From Betaproteobacteria bacterium (GTDB taxonomy: Bacteria; Pseudomonadota; Gammaproteobacteria; Burkholderiales; Burkholderiaceae_C): 64,000 nt of DNA. This document shows, piece after piece, positions 8,612-20,497 of this stretch (its first letter is position 1; every line of letters begins with the position of its first letter). The DNA is taken from assembly GCA_016868355.1 (NCBI GenBank), contig VGHB01000002.1, positions 165,908 through 229,907 on the forward strand, in the 5' to 3' direction. The notes beneath the pieces are model-generated. The model searched no databases and had not been told where the DNA came from. It saw only the letters and a program-made list of their open reading frames with translations. Both the position numbers and the translations under genes were made by a program.

Positions 8612-9693
8612 GCTGGCCGGCACCGCTCCTGATCACCCTGGGGGACCCGGCGGGCATCGGGCCCGAGCTGGTCGCTCGCGCCCATCTGACGGGCCATTTG
8701 CACGACGCCGTGTTGGTGGGCGAACCCTCCGTGTTCGAGCGGGGCCTGCGGGCCTGTGCTGCCGGGCCTGGGGTGGGCGAGGAGGGGCGGAGCGTCCGGA
8801 CCCAGCCCGTGTTCATCAAGCCCGAAACGGTGGTGTTGGACCCGGTGCAACGCGACGAGCCCAGCCTGCCCGTGCCTCCAAGCCCCCGGCCGTCTGCCGG
8901 GGCCCCGATGCAGCCCCATGACTGGGCAGGTCTGCCCTTTGGCGCGGTGGATGCGCGTTGCGGTGCCTATTCGGCGCGATGCCTGAACGCGGCGGTTGAA
9001 CTGGTGCGCCGCGGGCAGGGCCGTGCCATCGTGACCGCGCCCATCCACAAAGAGTCCCTGGCCGCTGCGGGCCTGTCTTTTCCCGGGCACACGGAAATGC
9101 TGCAGGCGTGGGCGCAGCCGTCTGGCCCGGCTCCGCAGGTGCGGATGATGCTGGCCAATGAGGAATTGCGTGTGGTCTTGGTCACCACCCACCAGTCGCT
9201 GCGCTCGGCCATTGAAGCCATCACTTACGAGCGGGTGCTGACAACCATCACCATCACCCAGGTGGCCTTGAAGGCCTGGGGCTTGGAACGACCGCGCATT
9301 GCGGTGGCGGGCTTGAACCCACATGCGGGGGAGGGAGGCTTGTTCGGCCGAGAAGAGATTGAGGTGATCGCTCCGGCCATTGCCGCAGCCCAGGCAATGG
9401 GCATCCTGGCCGATGGCCCCCACCCGCCCGACACGGTGTTCATGCGCGCACGGCATAGCCCCCAGCGTTCGGGCGCCTACGACGCGGTGGTGGCTATGAC
9501 CCATGACCAGGGCTTGATTCCGGTGAAGTATCTGGGCGTGGAACACGGCGTCAACATCACCCTGGGGTTGCCGTTTGTGCGCACCAGCCCCGATCACGGA
9601 ACCGCATTCGACATTGCCGGCCGTGGGGTGGCAGACCCCAGCAGTTTTCTGGCTGCCGTCCTCATGGCGCGGCGCCTGACGGGCACGGCGTGA
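8608..9693 (+). CDS. pdxA: 4-hydroxythreonine-4-phosphate dehydrogenase
   Basis: A 361-residue NAD-dependent enzyme of pyridoxal phosphate synthesis. Conserved PdxA blocks are TLGDPAGIGPELVAR, TAPIHKESL, FPGHTEML, LNPHAGEGGLFGREE, MTHDQGLIPVKYLG and the C-terminal GVNITLGLPFVRTSPDHGTA. It is about 30 residues longer than the E. coli enzyme because of a Pro/Gly/Arg-rich insertion around residues 50-100. It is coupled to the Nif3-like gene by a four-base overlap. In many relatives pdxA instead sits with surA and rsmA. Confidence 0.93.
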   Translation: MSWPAPLLITLGDPAGIGPELVARAHLTGHLHDAVLVGEPSVFERGLRACAAGPGVGEEGRSVRTQPVFIKPETVVLDPVQRDEPSLPVPPSPRPSAGAPMQPHDWAGLPFGAVDARCGAYSARCLNAAVELVRRGQGRAIVTAPIHKESLAAAGLSFPGHTEMLQAWAQPSGPAPQVRMMLANEELRVVLVTTHQSLRSAIEAITYERVLTTITITQVALKAWGLERPRIAVAGLNPHAGEGGLFGREEIEVIAPAIAAAQAMGILADGPHPPDTVFMRARHSPQRSGAYDAVVAMTHDQGLIPVKYLGVEHGVNITLGLPFVRTSPDHGTAFDIAGRGVADPSSFLAAVLMARRLTGTA

Positions 9694-9750
9694 AGCTGGC
9701 TTTGCTGCTGCCCGGTACCGCCCTAAGCCGAAAGGGGGCAAGCTTGAGAC

Positions 9751-9780
9751 TTAAGACGCCCTCGCGCGCTCGGTTAGAAT
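9751..9780 (+). promoter_or_regulatory. Probable sigma-70 promoter of petABC
   Basis: TTAAGA at 9751-9756 and TAGAAT at 9775-9780 are separated by 18 bases and lie about 50 bases upstream of the petA ATG. Both hexamers are reasonable sigma-70 matches. Confidence 0.5.
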
Positions 9781-9831
9781 CCAGGGTTGACCCTAAGGCT
9801 CCCGAGAGCTTGCAGTATTCAAGGACTCAAC

Positions 9832-10428
9832 ATGAGCGATTCTTCCGTCGACAGCAGCAAGCGCACCTGGTTGATTGCCTCCACCTGCGCTGGCGCTGCC
9901 GGTGGCGTGGCAGTTGCCGTGCCCTTTGTCAGCACATTTGCGCCGTCTGAGCGCGCCAAGGCCGCTGGCGCGGCCGTGGAAGTGGACATCAGCGGTATCA
10001 AGCCCGGCGAGAAAGTCACGGTTGAGTGGCGCGGCAAGCCGGTTTGGATCATTCGCCGCACGCCCGAGCAGGTGCAGACCCTGAAAAAAACCGAAGGCCA
10101 GGTGGCCGACCCTAATTCTGACCGCAAGGCCTACCCCACACCGGCCTACGCGAAAAACCAGCATCGCTCGATCAAGCCCGAATTTTTTGTAGGCGTCGGC
10201 ATTTGCTCGCACTTGGGCTGTTCACCTTCAGACAAGTTCGTCACCGGTGCGCAACCCTCGCTGCCCGACGACTGGAACGGCGGCTTCCTCTGCCCCTGTC
10301 ACGGATCGACCTTCGACCTGGCCGGTCGTGTGTTCAAGAACAAGCCGGCACCGGATAACCTGGAGGTACCGCCGCACATGTACCTGTCCGACACACGCAT
10401 CCTGATCGGTGAGGACAAGAAGGCCTGA
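9832..10428 (+). CDS. petA: Ubiquinol-cytochrome c reductase, Rieske iron-sulfur subunit
   Basis: The 198-residue Rieske protein of the bc1 complex passes electrons from ubiquinol to cytochrome c1. The N-terminal membrane anchor (about 13-35) follows SSKRTW rather than a perfect twin-arginine, but Rieske proteins are typically Tat-exported. The 2Fe-2S ligands are C125 and H127 (CSHLGC) and C154 and H157 (CPCHGS), with C130 and C156 able to form the disulfide. ATG 9832 is chosen because it matches the usual MSDSS-type start; an upstream open stretch to 9787 is unlikely to be coding. Confidence 0.96.
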   Translation: MSDSSVDSSKRTWLIASTCAGAAGGVAVAVPFVSTFAPSERAKAAGAAVEVDISGIKPGEKVTVEWRGKPVWIIRRTPEQVQTLKKTEGQVADPNSDRKAYPTPAYAKNQHRSIKPEFFVGVGICSHLGCSPSDKFVTGAQPSLPDDWNGGFLCPCHGSTFDLAGRVFKNKPAPDNLEVPPHMYLSDTRILIGEDKKA

Positions 10429-10508
10429 AGCCAGGCCCATGTCCCCACACGCCGACATCACCATCCCCACAGCCCATATTGGCGAGCCCGCAGTCTCTGG
10501 AGTACCCC

Positions 10509-11909
10509 ATGGCCGAGTTTAAGACCGCCGCACCTGATGCCCCCGTTGGCGAAAAGCTGATGACCTGGGTCGATAACCGTTTCCCAGCCAGCAAGATGTT
10601 CAAGGAGCATCTCTCCGAGTACTACGCGCCAAAGAACTTCAATATGTGGTACTTCTTTGGCTCCCTGGCCTTGTTGGTGCTGGTGATCCAGATCGTTACC
10701 GGCATCTTCTTGGTGATGCATTACAAGCCCGACGCGAATTTAGCCTTCGCCTCGGTGGAATACATCATGCGCGACGTGCCCTGGGGATGGTTGGTGCGCT
10801 ACATGCACTCCACCGGTGCGTCCGCTTTCTTCGTGGTCGTGTATCTGCACATGTTTCGCGGCCTAATCTACGGTTCGTACCGCAAGCCACGCGAGTTGGT
10901 GTGGGTGTTCGGCTGTGCGATCTTTTTGTGCCTCATGGCCGAGGCGTTTATGGGCTATCTGCTGCCCTGGGGCCAGATGTCCTACTGGGGTGCACAGGTG
11001 ATCGTAAACCTGTTTGCGGCGGTGCCCTTCGTTGGCGAAGACCTGGCGTTATTGATCCGTGGCGACTATGTGGTGTCTGACGCTACGCTCAATCGTTTCT
11101 TCAGCTTCCACGTGGTTGCGGTGCCCCTGGTGTTGCTGGGTCTGGTGGCCGCACACATCATCGCGCTGCATGAGGTGGGCTCCAACAACCCCGACGGCGT
11201 GGAAATCAAAGCGCACAAAGACGCCAGTGGCAAACCTCTTGACGGTATTCCCTTCCACCCGTACTACACGGTCCACGACATCATGGGCGTGAGCGTGTTC
11301 CTGATGGTTTTCTCGGCCATCGTGTTCCTGGCGCCTGAGTTGGGCGGCTACTTCCTCGAATACAACAACTTCATTCCGGCAGACCCGCTGAAGACTCCTG
11401 CTCACATTGCGCCGGTCTGGTACTTCACGCCCTACTATTCCATGCTTCGTGCCACCACCGACGTGATGATGAATGTGCTGGTGGTGATCGTGGGCCTGGG
11501 CGCCATCACGGCCGTGGTCAAGGGGCAGTTCTCTGGCGTTGCCAAAGCCGGCATCGTAGTAGCCGCCCTGTTGGCCGCAGGCCTTTTCAAGACTTTCGAC
11601 GCCAAGTTCTGGGGCGTGGTGGTGATGGGCGGCGCTGTGATCATCCTGTTCTTTCTGCCCTGGCTGGACAACAGCCCAGTGCGGTCCATCCGCTACCGCC
11701 CCACCTGGCACAAGTACCTGTACGGCACCTTCGTCATCTTCTTCCTGGTCCTGGGCTACCTGGGCATCCAGCCCCCGTCTGATATGGGCACGCTGATCTC
11801 CCAGGTGGGCACCCTGTTTTACTTTGGCTTCTTCCTGCTGATGCCTTGGTGGAGCCAGGTTGGCGACTTCAAGCCGGTGCCTGAGCGAGTGGTGTTCCAA
11901 CCGCATTGA
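10509..11909 (+). CDS. petB: Cytochrome b subunit of the bc1 complex
   Basis: A 466-residue multi-spanning membrane protein that carries the two b haems and both quinone sites. Visible hallmarks are VRYMHSTGASAFF and FHVVAVPLVLLGLVAAHIIALH (haem histidines), the quinone-site PVWYFTPYYSMLRA segment (PEWY replaced by APVWYF), and LPWLDNSPVRSIRYRP. The C-terminus ends in further helices typical of betaproteobacterial PetB. ATG 10509 follows petA by 80 bases. Confidence 0.96.
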   Translation: MAEFKTAAPDAPVGEKLMTWVDNRFPASKMFKEHLSEYYAPKNFNMWYFFGSLALLVLVIQIVTGIFLVMHYKPDANLAFASVEYIMRDVPWGWLVRYMHSTGASAFFVVVYLHMFRGLIYGSYRKPRELVWVFGCAIFLCLMAEAFMGYLLPWGQMSYWGAQVIVNLFAAVPFVGEDLALLIRGDYVVSDATLNRFFSFHVVAVPLVLLGLVAAHIIALHEVGSNNPDGVEIKAHKDASGKPLDGIPFHPYYTVHDIMGVSVFLMVFSAIVFLAPELGGYFLEYNNFIPADPLKTPAHIAPVWYFTPYYSMLRATTDVMMNVLVVIVGLGAITAVVKGQFSGVAKAGIVVAALLAAGLFKTFDAKFWGVVVMGGAVIILFFLPWLDNSPVRSIRYRPTWHKYLYGTFVIFFLVLGYLGIQPPSDMGTLISQVGTLFYFGFFLLMPWWSQVGDFKPVPERVVFQPH

Positions 11910-11938
11910 ACGCCTGCGAATCACGGAAAACACAAGAT

Positions 11939-12721
11939 ATGAAAAAGTTGTTCGCGTCCCTGTGTACCGCTGCGGTGCTGATCATCGGCGCTGCACCCTC
12001 AGCCCACGCCGCCGGCGGTGGCGTGGCTTGGGACAAGTTCCCCACCGAGAAGATGACCGACATGGCTGCCCTGCAAAGCGGCGCCAAACTGTTCGCCAAC
12101 TACTGCTTGAACTGCCACGCGGCGGCTTTTATGCGCTACAACCGCATGAAAGACATCGGCCTGACCGATCAACAGATCAAGGACAACCTCATGTTCGCCA
12201 CGGACAAGGTTGGCGAGACGATGAAGGTGTCGCTTGACCCCAAGCAGGCCAAAGATTGGTTCGGTGGCAACCCGCCTGATCTAACCCTCATCGCCCGTTC
12301 ACGTTCTGCTGCAGGCATGGGCACGGGTGCAGACTACCTGTACACCTACCTGCGCACCTATTACCGCGACGATTCCAAGGCTACCGGTTGGAACAACCTG
12401 GCTTACCCCAATGTGGGCATGCCCCACGTATTGTGGGAACTGCAGGGGCAGCGCAAGGCAGTCTTCCAGGACCAGCCGGACCCGTACGACAAATCCAAGA
12501 TGGTTTCGGTGTTCAAGGGCTATGAGCAATTGACACCGGGGTCGATGAACGCCCGCGAGTACGACAACGCGATCGCCGACCTGGTGGCCTTCCTGCAGTG
12601 GATGGGCGAGCCCCACCAAGGCGACCGGGTGCGCCTTGGCGTCTGGGTGCTGCTGTTCCTGGGGGTCTTCACCGTGATTGCGTGGCGCCTGAACGCCGCC
12701 TATTGGAAAGACATCAAGTAG
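11939..12721 (+). CDS. petC: Cytochrome c1
   Basis: The 260-residue haem c subunit of bc1 takes electrons from the Rieske protein. It has an N-terminal signal peptide (cleavage probably after AHA, residue 24), the haem-attachment CLNCH at residues 56-60, a distal-ligand region around MPHVLW, and one C-terminal membrane anchor (LGVWVLLFLGVFTVIAW). The ATG at 11939 (MKKLFASL) is a clear signal-peptide start. It is the last gene of petABC and is followed by a strong hairpin. Confidence 0.95.
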   Translation: MKKLFASLCTAAVLIIGAAPSAHAAGGGVAWDKFPTEKMTDMAALQSGAKLFANYCLNCHAAAFMRYNRMKDIGLTDQQIKDNLMFATDKVGETMKVSLDPKQAKDWFGGNPPDLTLIARSRSAAGMGTGADYLYTYLRTYYRDDSKATGWNNLAYPNVGMPHVLWELQGQRKAVFQDQPDPYDKSKMVSVFKGYEQLTPGSMNAREYDNAIADLVAFLQWMGEPHQGDRVRLGVWVLLFLGVFTVIAWRLNAAYWKDIK

Positions 12722-12762
12722 GCCGGATCACAAGCGACCCGGTGCTTCGGAGTTGGGTTGTT

Positions 12763-12816
12763 GCGCAGTGGGCGCACCAGAGCGGGTGCCACGATGCCCA
12801 CTGCGCTTTGTGTTTG
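12763..12816 (+). terminator. Strong nested hairpin after petC
   Basis: A perfect 11-base stem, GCGCAGTGGGC (12763-12773) with GCCCACTGCGC (12796-12806), encloses a smaller inverted repeat (GCACC and GGTGC) and is followed by TTTGTGTTTG. This is a good candidate for a rho-independent terminator separating petABC from sspA. Confidence 0.7.
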
Positions 12817-12894
12817 TAAAGGCCTCAGCTGACGTACCGCGGCAAGCCTTGTGGCCTGCCGAACCACCACACCCTCGAGGGGAGACCAAACGCC

Positions 12895-13506
12895 ATGATG
12901 GTGCTTTATTCCGGAACGACCTGCCCCTACTCGCACCGCTGCCGCTTCGTGCTGTTTGAAAAGGGCATGGATTTCGAGATCCGAGATGTGGATCTGTTTG
13001 CCAAGACCGAAGACATCGCCCTGATGAACCCGTACAACGAGGTACCCATCCTCGTGGAACGCGACCTCATCCTGTACGAGTCACACATCATCAACGAATA
13101 TATCGATGAGCGCTTCCCCCACCCGCAATTGATGCCTGGGGACCCCGTGGCGCGTGCACGCGTGCGGCTGTTCCTGTTCAACTTCGAAAAGGAACTGTTC
13201 ACCAATGTGAACATTCTGGAAGGCCGGGGCACCAAGCCCAATGACAAGCAGATCGAGAAGTCGCGCTCGCAGATCCGCGACCGCCTCACGCAGCTTGCCC
13301 CCATCTTTATGAAGAACAGGTACATGCTGGGTGACGACTTCTCGATGCTGGATGTGGCTATTGCGCCGCTGTTGTGGCGTCTGGACTACTACGGCATTGA
13401 GCTGTCTAAGAACGCAGCGCCCCTGCTCAAATACGCAGAGAGAATCTTTTCTCGCCCGGCCTATATTGAGGCCCTGACCCCGTCTGAGAAGGTGATGCGC
13501 AAGTGA
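12895..13506 (+). CDS. sspA: Stringent starvation protein A (GST-fold)
   Basis: A 203-residue glutathione-S-transferase-like protein that binds RNA polymerase. The thioredoxin-fold N-terminus reads LYSGTTCPYSHRCRFVLFEKGM, and NPYNEVPILVERDLILYESHIINEYI is typical SspA. The C-terminal helical domain contains DDFSMLDVAIAPLLWRL. Two adjacent ATGs occur at 12895 and 12898; AGGGGAG at 12877-12883 serves either. It is paired with sspB as in most beta- and gammaproteobacteria. Confidence 0.92.
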   Translation: MMVLYSGTTCPYSHRCRFVLFEKGMDFEIRDVDLFAKTEDIALMNPYNEVPILVERDLILYESHIINEYIDERFPHPQLMPGDPVARARVRLFLFNFEKELFTNVNILEGRGTKPNDKQIEKSRSQIRDRLTQLAPIFMKNRYMLGDDFSMLDVAIAPLLWRLDYYGIELSKNAAPLLKYAERIFSRPAYIEALTPSEKVMRK

Positions 13507-13525
13507 GCGTGCGGCGCGCCTTGGC

Positions 13526-14101
13526 ATGAGTAATCCCCTGAGCCCAGAGTCGCAAGGCAGCAGCACGCGGCCGTACCTGATACGCGCCCTGCACGACTGG
13601 TGTACCGACAACGGCTTCACGCCCTATCTGGCGGTGCACGTTGACGAGAGCGTAGACGTGCCGCGCGAGTACGTGAAGAATAACGAAATCGTGCTCAATG
13701 TGGGGTTTGAAGCCACCAGCGGCCTGCAACTGGGCAACGACCTGATCGAGTTCAAGGCCCGCTTCGGCGGGGTGGCGCGGGACATTTGTGTGCCGGTGGA
13801 CCACGTGGTGGCTATATATGCGCGCGAAAACGGACAGGGTATGGCCTTCCCCATGCCCGCGCTTGCCGGCACTGCCCCGAGCATGGGCTCTGATGAAGCG
13901 CCGGCGCTGGTTTCCACCTCGCCCGCTGCGGCTGGTCCTCGGACCACCGGGCCTCGCCTGTCCGCCGTGCCCACCCGTAGCGCTTCGGCGGCGCCACAAA
14001 CAAACAGCCCGGCAGCTGACACCAACTCAGAAGGGCCAGACCCAGATCCTTCCAGCCCAGACGGCTCGGGTGGTCGTCCATCGCTCAAGCGCATCAAATA
14101 A
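13526..14101 (+). CDS. sspB: ClpXP protease specificity-enhancing factor SspB
   Basis: A 191-residue adaptor that delivers ssrA-tagged proteins to ClpXP. The first about 110 residues are the conserved substrate-binding domain (RPYLIRALHDWCTDNGFTPYL, RDICVPVDHVVAIYARENGQGM). The rest is a long Pro/Ala/Ser-rich linker that ends in a short basic/hydrophobic tail (PSLKRIK), where SspB proteins carry the ClpX-binding motif. It lies 19 bases after sspA. Confidence 0.92.
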   Translation: MSNPLSPESQGSSTRPYLIRALHDWCTDNGFTPYLAVHVDESVDVPREYVKNNEIVLNVGFEATSGLQLGNDLIEFKARFGGVARDICVPVDHVVAIYARENGQGMAFPMPALAGTAPSMGSDEAPALVSTSPAAAGPRTTGPRLSAVPTRSASAAPQTNSPAADTNSEGPDPDPSSPDGSGGRPSLKRIK

Positions 14102-14122
14102 ACTTCACATCCAGGGATTTCA

Positions 14123-14198
14123 GCCGGCTTAGCTCAGTTGGTAGAGCACCGCTCTTGTAAAGCGGGGGTCGTCAGTTCGAGTCTGACAGTCGGCACCA
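14123..14198 (+). tRNA. tRNA-Thr (anticodon TGT)
   Basis: A 76-base cloverleaf with CCA encoded. Acceptor arms are GCCGGCT and AGTCGGC with one G-T pair, the D-arm is GCTC...GAGC, the anticodon stem CCGCT/AGCGG carries loop CTTGTAA giving anticodon TGT, and the T-arm is GTCAG-TTCGAGT-CTGAC. It lies 21 bases after sspB. I saw no integrase or attachment duplication beside it. Confidence 0.96.
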
Positions 14199-14223
14199 GT
14201 CCTTCACAGGTCTTTGTGGGCCA

Positions 14224-14502
14224 TCAGCTCGTCAACAGGGCATGCAGCCGAATAAGGGGAACGGCCAGTCCCTGCTGCGCAAGAGCGGTTTCCATCACGG
14301 GTATCAGCTGGCGCAGCTTTGCCAACGCGGCGGCTTGGCGTGTCAACAGCGTCCAGCTCTGTTCGTCCCAAGGCCCGGCCACCAGGTGTGGACGCAGGGC
14401 CGGCGGTAAAACCGGCACCACAGCGGCCAGGCACGCCTGAGATCGAGCCATCCGGTGGGCCAGGCGAGCCAGGCCTGGATCCTCACGCAGCGTGGAGCCC
14501 AC
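14224..14502 (-). CDS. DUF721/DciA-like protein
   Basis: A small helical protein of about 92 residues. The pattern RPHLVAGPWDEQSWTLL, then AAALAKLRQLIPVMETALAQ with a short C-terminal strand, matches betaproteobacterial DUF721 proteins, which include the DnaB-loader DciA and often sit next to secA. The start is uncertain: GTG 14502 keeps the conserved core and lies just past the stop of the upstream ychJ-like gene; a longer frame overlaps that gene. Confidence 0.6.
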   Translation of the reverse strand: MGSTLREDPGLARLAHRMARSQACLAAVVPVLPPALRPHLVAGPWDEQSWTLLTRQAAALAKLRQLIPVMETALAQQGLAVPLIRLHALLTS

Positions 14503-14524
14503 GGCGCGCGGCAGGGGGACCGAG

Positions 14525-14917
14525 TCAGCGAACCTGCCCACCGAGATACCACCACTGACCGGTTTCCCGCACAAAGCGGCTGACCTCATGCATGCGATGT
14601 GCCTTGCCTGCCCACTTGCTGCGTGCCACGAATTCCACCTCGGCACCCTGTGCGCCGTTCATCTCGTGGCGCCGGACCTCCAGGCCCAGCCATTTCAGGC
14701 CTTCGGGCAGTGCATCAAGCGTGGCCGGACGTGTGCTTGCGTGCCAGGTGTCCAGGAGATAGTCCACCCGACCCAAGGCATACGCGCTGTAGCGCGAACG
14801 CATCAGGGTCAAGGCATCGGGCGCCTGCAGATGCCCTGGCCCTTCGTGCCAGCGGCCGCAGCAGGCGGGTAGCGCAAGTCCAGAACCACAGGGGCAGGCC
14901 GGTCGCACGGTGCTCAT
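14525..14917 (-). CDS. YchJ-like SEC-C motif protein (UPF0225)
   Basis: A 130-residue protein with an N-terminal SEC-C zinc motif (ACPCGSGLALPACCG, residues 7-21) and the YchJ NTF2-like core (LMRSRYSAYALGRVDYLLDTWH, WLGLEVRRHE, VEFVAR, VSRFVRETGQWWYLGG). Function is unknown. It is divergent from secA, whose own C-terminus ends in the same zinc-motif type. The ATG at 14917 is the only plausible start. Confidence 0.9.
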   Translation of the reverse strand: MSTVRPACPCGSGLALPACCGRWHEGPGHLQAPDALTLMRSRYSAYALGRVDYLLDTWHASTRPATLDALPEGLKWLGLEVRRHEMNGAQGAEVEFVARSKWAGKAHRMHEVSRFVRETGQWWYLGGQVR

Positions 14918-14997
14918 GGGAATGAGTGTAGGCCCGGGATAAACTCGAGAGTTAATCTCTTTGACGGCATGGCCTCAAGCCTATGCCAATTTAGCGC

Positions 14998-17751
<2,754 letters not shown>

Positions 17752-17760
17752 GACCGACCC

Positions 17761-19005
17761 GTGCCTGTCAATCTACAAGCCCCTGATCCGGCTAGCCTAA
17801 AGCCTGTTGCCGGCGTGCAGTTGGGCATTACCATGGCCGGCATTCGCAAGTCCAACCGACGCGACTTGACCGTCATCACCGTGGATGAAGGTGCCTGCGT
17901 GGGAGGAGTATTCACCCTCAACCGTTTCTGCGCAGCGCCGGTGCAGTTGTGCCGCGACCACCTCAAGGCCCAGGCGCCGGGCGGTCAGGGTATTCGGGCA
18001 CTGGTAATCAACACAGGCAACGCCAATGCAGGCACAGGCCAGGACGGACTGATACGCGCGCGCCAAACCTGTATTGCCTTGGCGCGTCACCTGAACCTGG
18101 CCCCCGAGCAGATCCTGCCTTTTTCCACGGGCGTCATCATGGAGTCCCTACCGGTGGAGCGAATCGAGGCCGGCCTGCCTGCCGCCTTGGCCGACCTCAA
18201 GGCCGACAACTGGGCGGTGGCTGCTGAAGGGATCATGACCACCGACACATTGCCCAAGGCGGCTTCGCGCCAAGTGGTGATCCAGGGTAAGACGGTAACG
18301 GTCACCGGGATCAGCAAAGGCGCGGGCATGATCAAGCCCAATATGGCCACGATGCTGAGCTTCATGGCTACTGACGCAGTGATTGCGCCGCGCCTGATGG
18401 ATGAACTGGTGCGCGAGACGGCCGACCGCAGTTTCAACCGCATCACAATCGATGGCGACACGTCAACCAATGACTCTTTTATCGTGGTCGCCACCAACCG
18501 GGCGGGCCATGATCCGATCGAACAGCTTGATTCTTCTGAGGGAGTGGCTCTGCGTGAAGCGATCTACGGCGTGGCGCAAGACTTAGCTCAGGCCATCGTA
18601 CGTGATGGTGAAGGAGCAACAAAATTCATCACCGTGCGCGTGGAGGGTGGCCAGAACAAGCAAGAGTGTCGACAGGTGGCCTATGCCATCGCCCATTCGC
18701 CCCTGGTCAAAACGGCGTTCTTCGCCAGTGATCCCAACTTGGGCCGTATTCTGGCCGCTGTGGGTTATGCCGGCATTGGTGATCTTGACCAGTCCCGTAT
18801 CGACCTCTTCCTTGACGATGTGCATGTGGCCCACCAGGGTGGGCGCCATCCGAACTACCAAGAGGCCGATGGTCAACGGGTGATGAAGCGAAGCGAGATC
18901 ACGGTGAAGGTGCTGCTCAACCGGGGCGGCCAGGCGCGCGCCACGGTATGGACCTGTGACCTTTCGCATGACTATGTGAGCATCAACGCGGACTATCGCA
19001 GCTGA
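17761..19005 (+). CDS. argJ: Bifunctional ornithine acetyltransferase / N-acetylglutamate synthase
   Basis: A 414-residue arginine-biosynthesis enzyme that self-cleaves into two chains at a conserved Thr; here T197 in KPNMATMLS. It transfers acetyl groups from N-acetylornithine to glutamate. Other conserved pieces are [37 protein letters not shown] and the C-terminal [10 protein letters not shown]. The start is GTG 17761, nine bases after the secA stop; secA-argJ linkage is common in this order. Confidence 0.95.
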   Translation: MPVNLQAPDPASLKPVAGVQLGITMAGIRKSNRRDLTVITVDEGACVGGVFTLNRFCAAPVQLCRDHLKAQAPGGQGIRALVINTGNANAGTGQDGLIRARQTCIALARHLNLAPEQILPFSTGVIMESLPVERIEAGLPAALADLKADNWAVAAEGIMTTDTLPKAASRQVVIQGKTVTVTGISKGAGMIKPNMATMLSFMATDAVIAPRLMDELVRETADRSFNRITIDGDTSTNDSFIVVATNRAGHDPIEQLDSSEGVALREAIYGVAQDLAQAIVRDGEGATKFITVRVEGGQNKQECRQVAYAIAHSPLVKTAFFASDPNLGRILAAVGYAGIGDLDQSRIDLFLDDVHVAHQGGRHPNYQEADGQRVMKRSEITVKVLLNRGGQARATVWTCDLSHDYVSINADYRS

Positions 19006-19027
19006 TTACGCAAGGTACAACCACCCG

Positions 19028-20401
19028 GTGACGGACCCCGCCACAACCGAAATTCCTGAACCCGCAGCCACTGCGCGCGAGCGCGTTCTCTTGGCCTGGG
19101 CCCGCCTGATGGGTTGGGCTACTTTGGCCGAAGGCGACTTGTTGCGTGACGCCACCTACCGCCGGCTGTGGGCGTCCATACTCACCAGCGCCTTCGGTGC
19201 GCAGGTCACCATGCTAGCCCTGCCGCTGACCGCAGCGGTCTTGCTGCAGGCCAGCCCCACGCAGATGGGCTTGTTGACCGCGATGGAAATCGTACCCTTT
19301 GTACTGTTCTCACTGCCCGGCGGTGTTTGGCTCGACCGAGTACGCAAGCTGCCGGTGTACGTGGTCGGTGAAACCATGATCGGCTTGATCCTGGCCAGCG
19401 TTCCACTGGCCTGGTGGATGGGCTGGCTGGCGATGCCCTGGATGTACGCGGTGGGCTTTGTGATCGGTACCATTCACACCGTGGCCGGTAGTGCCGCGCA
19501 AATTGTGCTGACCCAGGTGGTACCACGCGAGCGGTTGGTGGAAGCGCATGCCAAGAATGCAATGGCCAATTCAGGTGCCGAGGTGGCCGGCCCCGGCCTG
19601 GCCGGGGCCCTGATCAAGTTGATGGGCGCACCAGCGGCGCTGTTGGTAGATGCCGCGCTGTTGGTGGCGTCAGCCCTGATTTTGCGTGGGATTGCCATAC
19701 GGGAAGAGGCACCCAAGGTGGCGCAGGGCTCTGCTGTACAGGCCTTCTGGCACGACCTGATGGAGGGGCTGCGCTTTGTAGGGGGGCATCCCTTGTTGGT
19801 CACTTTGGCCATCACCGTTGGCTTGTGGCAGATGGCCCACTACGCGGCCGTGGTGGTTCAGATTCTGTTTGCCACGCGTGTGTTGGGCATGGACGAGCAG
19901 TCCATCGGTCTGTCTTACATCGCATTGGGGGTGGGTACGGTGGTGTCCAGCGTGCTGGGCCGCCGCATCAGCGCCCGAATCGGTCCTGGCCCCTGCATGC
20001 TGCTGGGCTTTGCCATCACCGGTGCAGGATGGCTGACGCTAGCGGCCGCGCCTGTGGGATCCCTGGGCGTGGCCTTGTTTGCGGCCATGCTCATGAGCTT
20101 CAGCGCGGGCGCCATCCTCATCTTTATCAACTTCCTGGCCCTGCGCCAAGCGGTCACCCCTGCGCCCTTGTTAGGTCGTATGACCAGCACCATGCGCTGG
20201 TTGACGCTCTTGGCCGCAGGCCCTGGTGCCTTGGTGGGCGGTTGGCTGGGCGAACACCTCAGCCTGCGCTGGGCGCTGGCTCTTGCCGGCGGGACATCAC
20301 TGTTGCTGGCTTTGGTGGCCTGGCGCGTGCCGCGCCTGCGTCATCTCAAGACCCTGCCAACGTCTCGGGAGGCCAGCCCCACGGACCCGACAGCGGCCTG
20401 A
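19028..20401 (+). CDS. Major facilitator superfamily transporter (EntS/drug-exporter type)
   Basis: A 457-residue inner-membrane protein with about twelve hydrophobic helices. A cytosolic N-terminus of about 45 residues is followed by YRRLWASILTSAFGAQVTMLALP and the loop motif GGVWLDRVRKLPVYVVGE between helices 2 and 3, characteristic of MFS_3/EntS-like exporters. The substrate cannot be told from sequence. The start is GTG 19028, 22 bases after argJ. Confidence 0.85.
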   Translation: MTDPATTEIPEPAATARERVLLAWARLMGWATLAEGDLLRDATYRRLWASILTSAFGAQVTMLALPLTAAVLLQASPTQMGLLTAMEIVPFVLFSLPGGVWLDRVRKLPVYVVGETMIGLILASVPLAWWMGWLAMPWMYAVGFVIGTIHTVAGSAAQIVLTQVVPRERLVEAHAKNAMANSGAEVAGPGLAGALIKLMGAPAALLVDAALLVASALILRGIAIREEAPKVAQGSAVQAFWHDLMEGLRFVGGHPLLVTLAITVGLWQMAHYAAVVVQILFATRVLGMDEQSIGLSYIALGVGTVVSSVLGRRISARIGPGPCMLLGFAITGAGWLTLAAAPVGSLGVALFAAMLMSFSAGAILIFINFLALRQAVTPAPLLGRMTSTMRWLTLLAAGPGALVGGWLGEHLSLRWALALAGGTSLLLALVAWRVPRLRHLKTLPTSREASPTDPTAA

Positions 20402-20460
20402 AACCCTGCAGCCAGGCTGGTAGGGGGCAGTCGGGTAGCATACAGTGCCAGTGTCAGGAA

Positions 20461-20480
20461 GCGGGCATCCGTGTGCCCGC
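20461..20480 (+). promoter_or_regulatory. Perfect hairpin in the leader of the FAD/Fe-S oxidoreductase gene
   Basis: GCGGGCA and TGCCCGC form a perfect 7-base stem with a 6-base loop, 17 bases before the ATG at 20498. No T-run follows, so it is not an obvious terminator. It could affect translation initiation, since no Shine-Dalgarno is evident. Confidence 0.35.
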
Positions 20481-20497
20481 CGACGCTGCGGTTTACG

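Noticed and set aside
8566..9741. 391-codon minus-strand ORF opposite pdxA
   Set aside because: PdxA on the plus strand is unambiguous and the antisense product has no recognisable motif.
14123..14198. tRNA-Thr as an integration site for a genomic island
   Set aside because: No integrase, direct repeat of the tRNA 3' end or foreign genes follow; the downstream genes are core (DciA-like, YchJ-like, secA).
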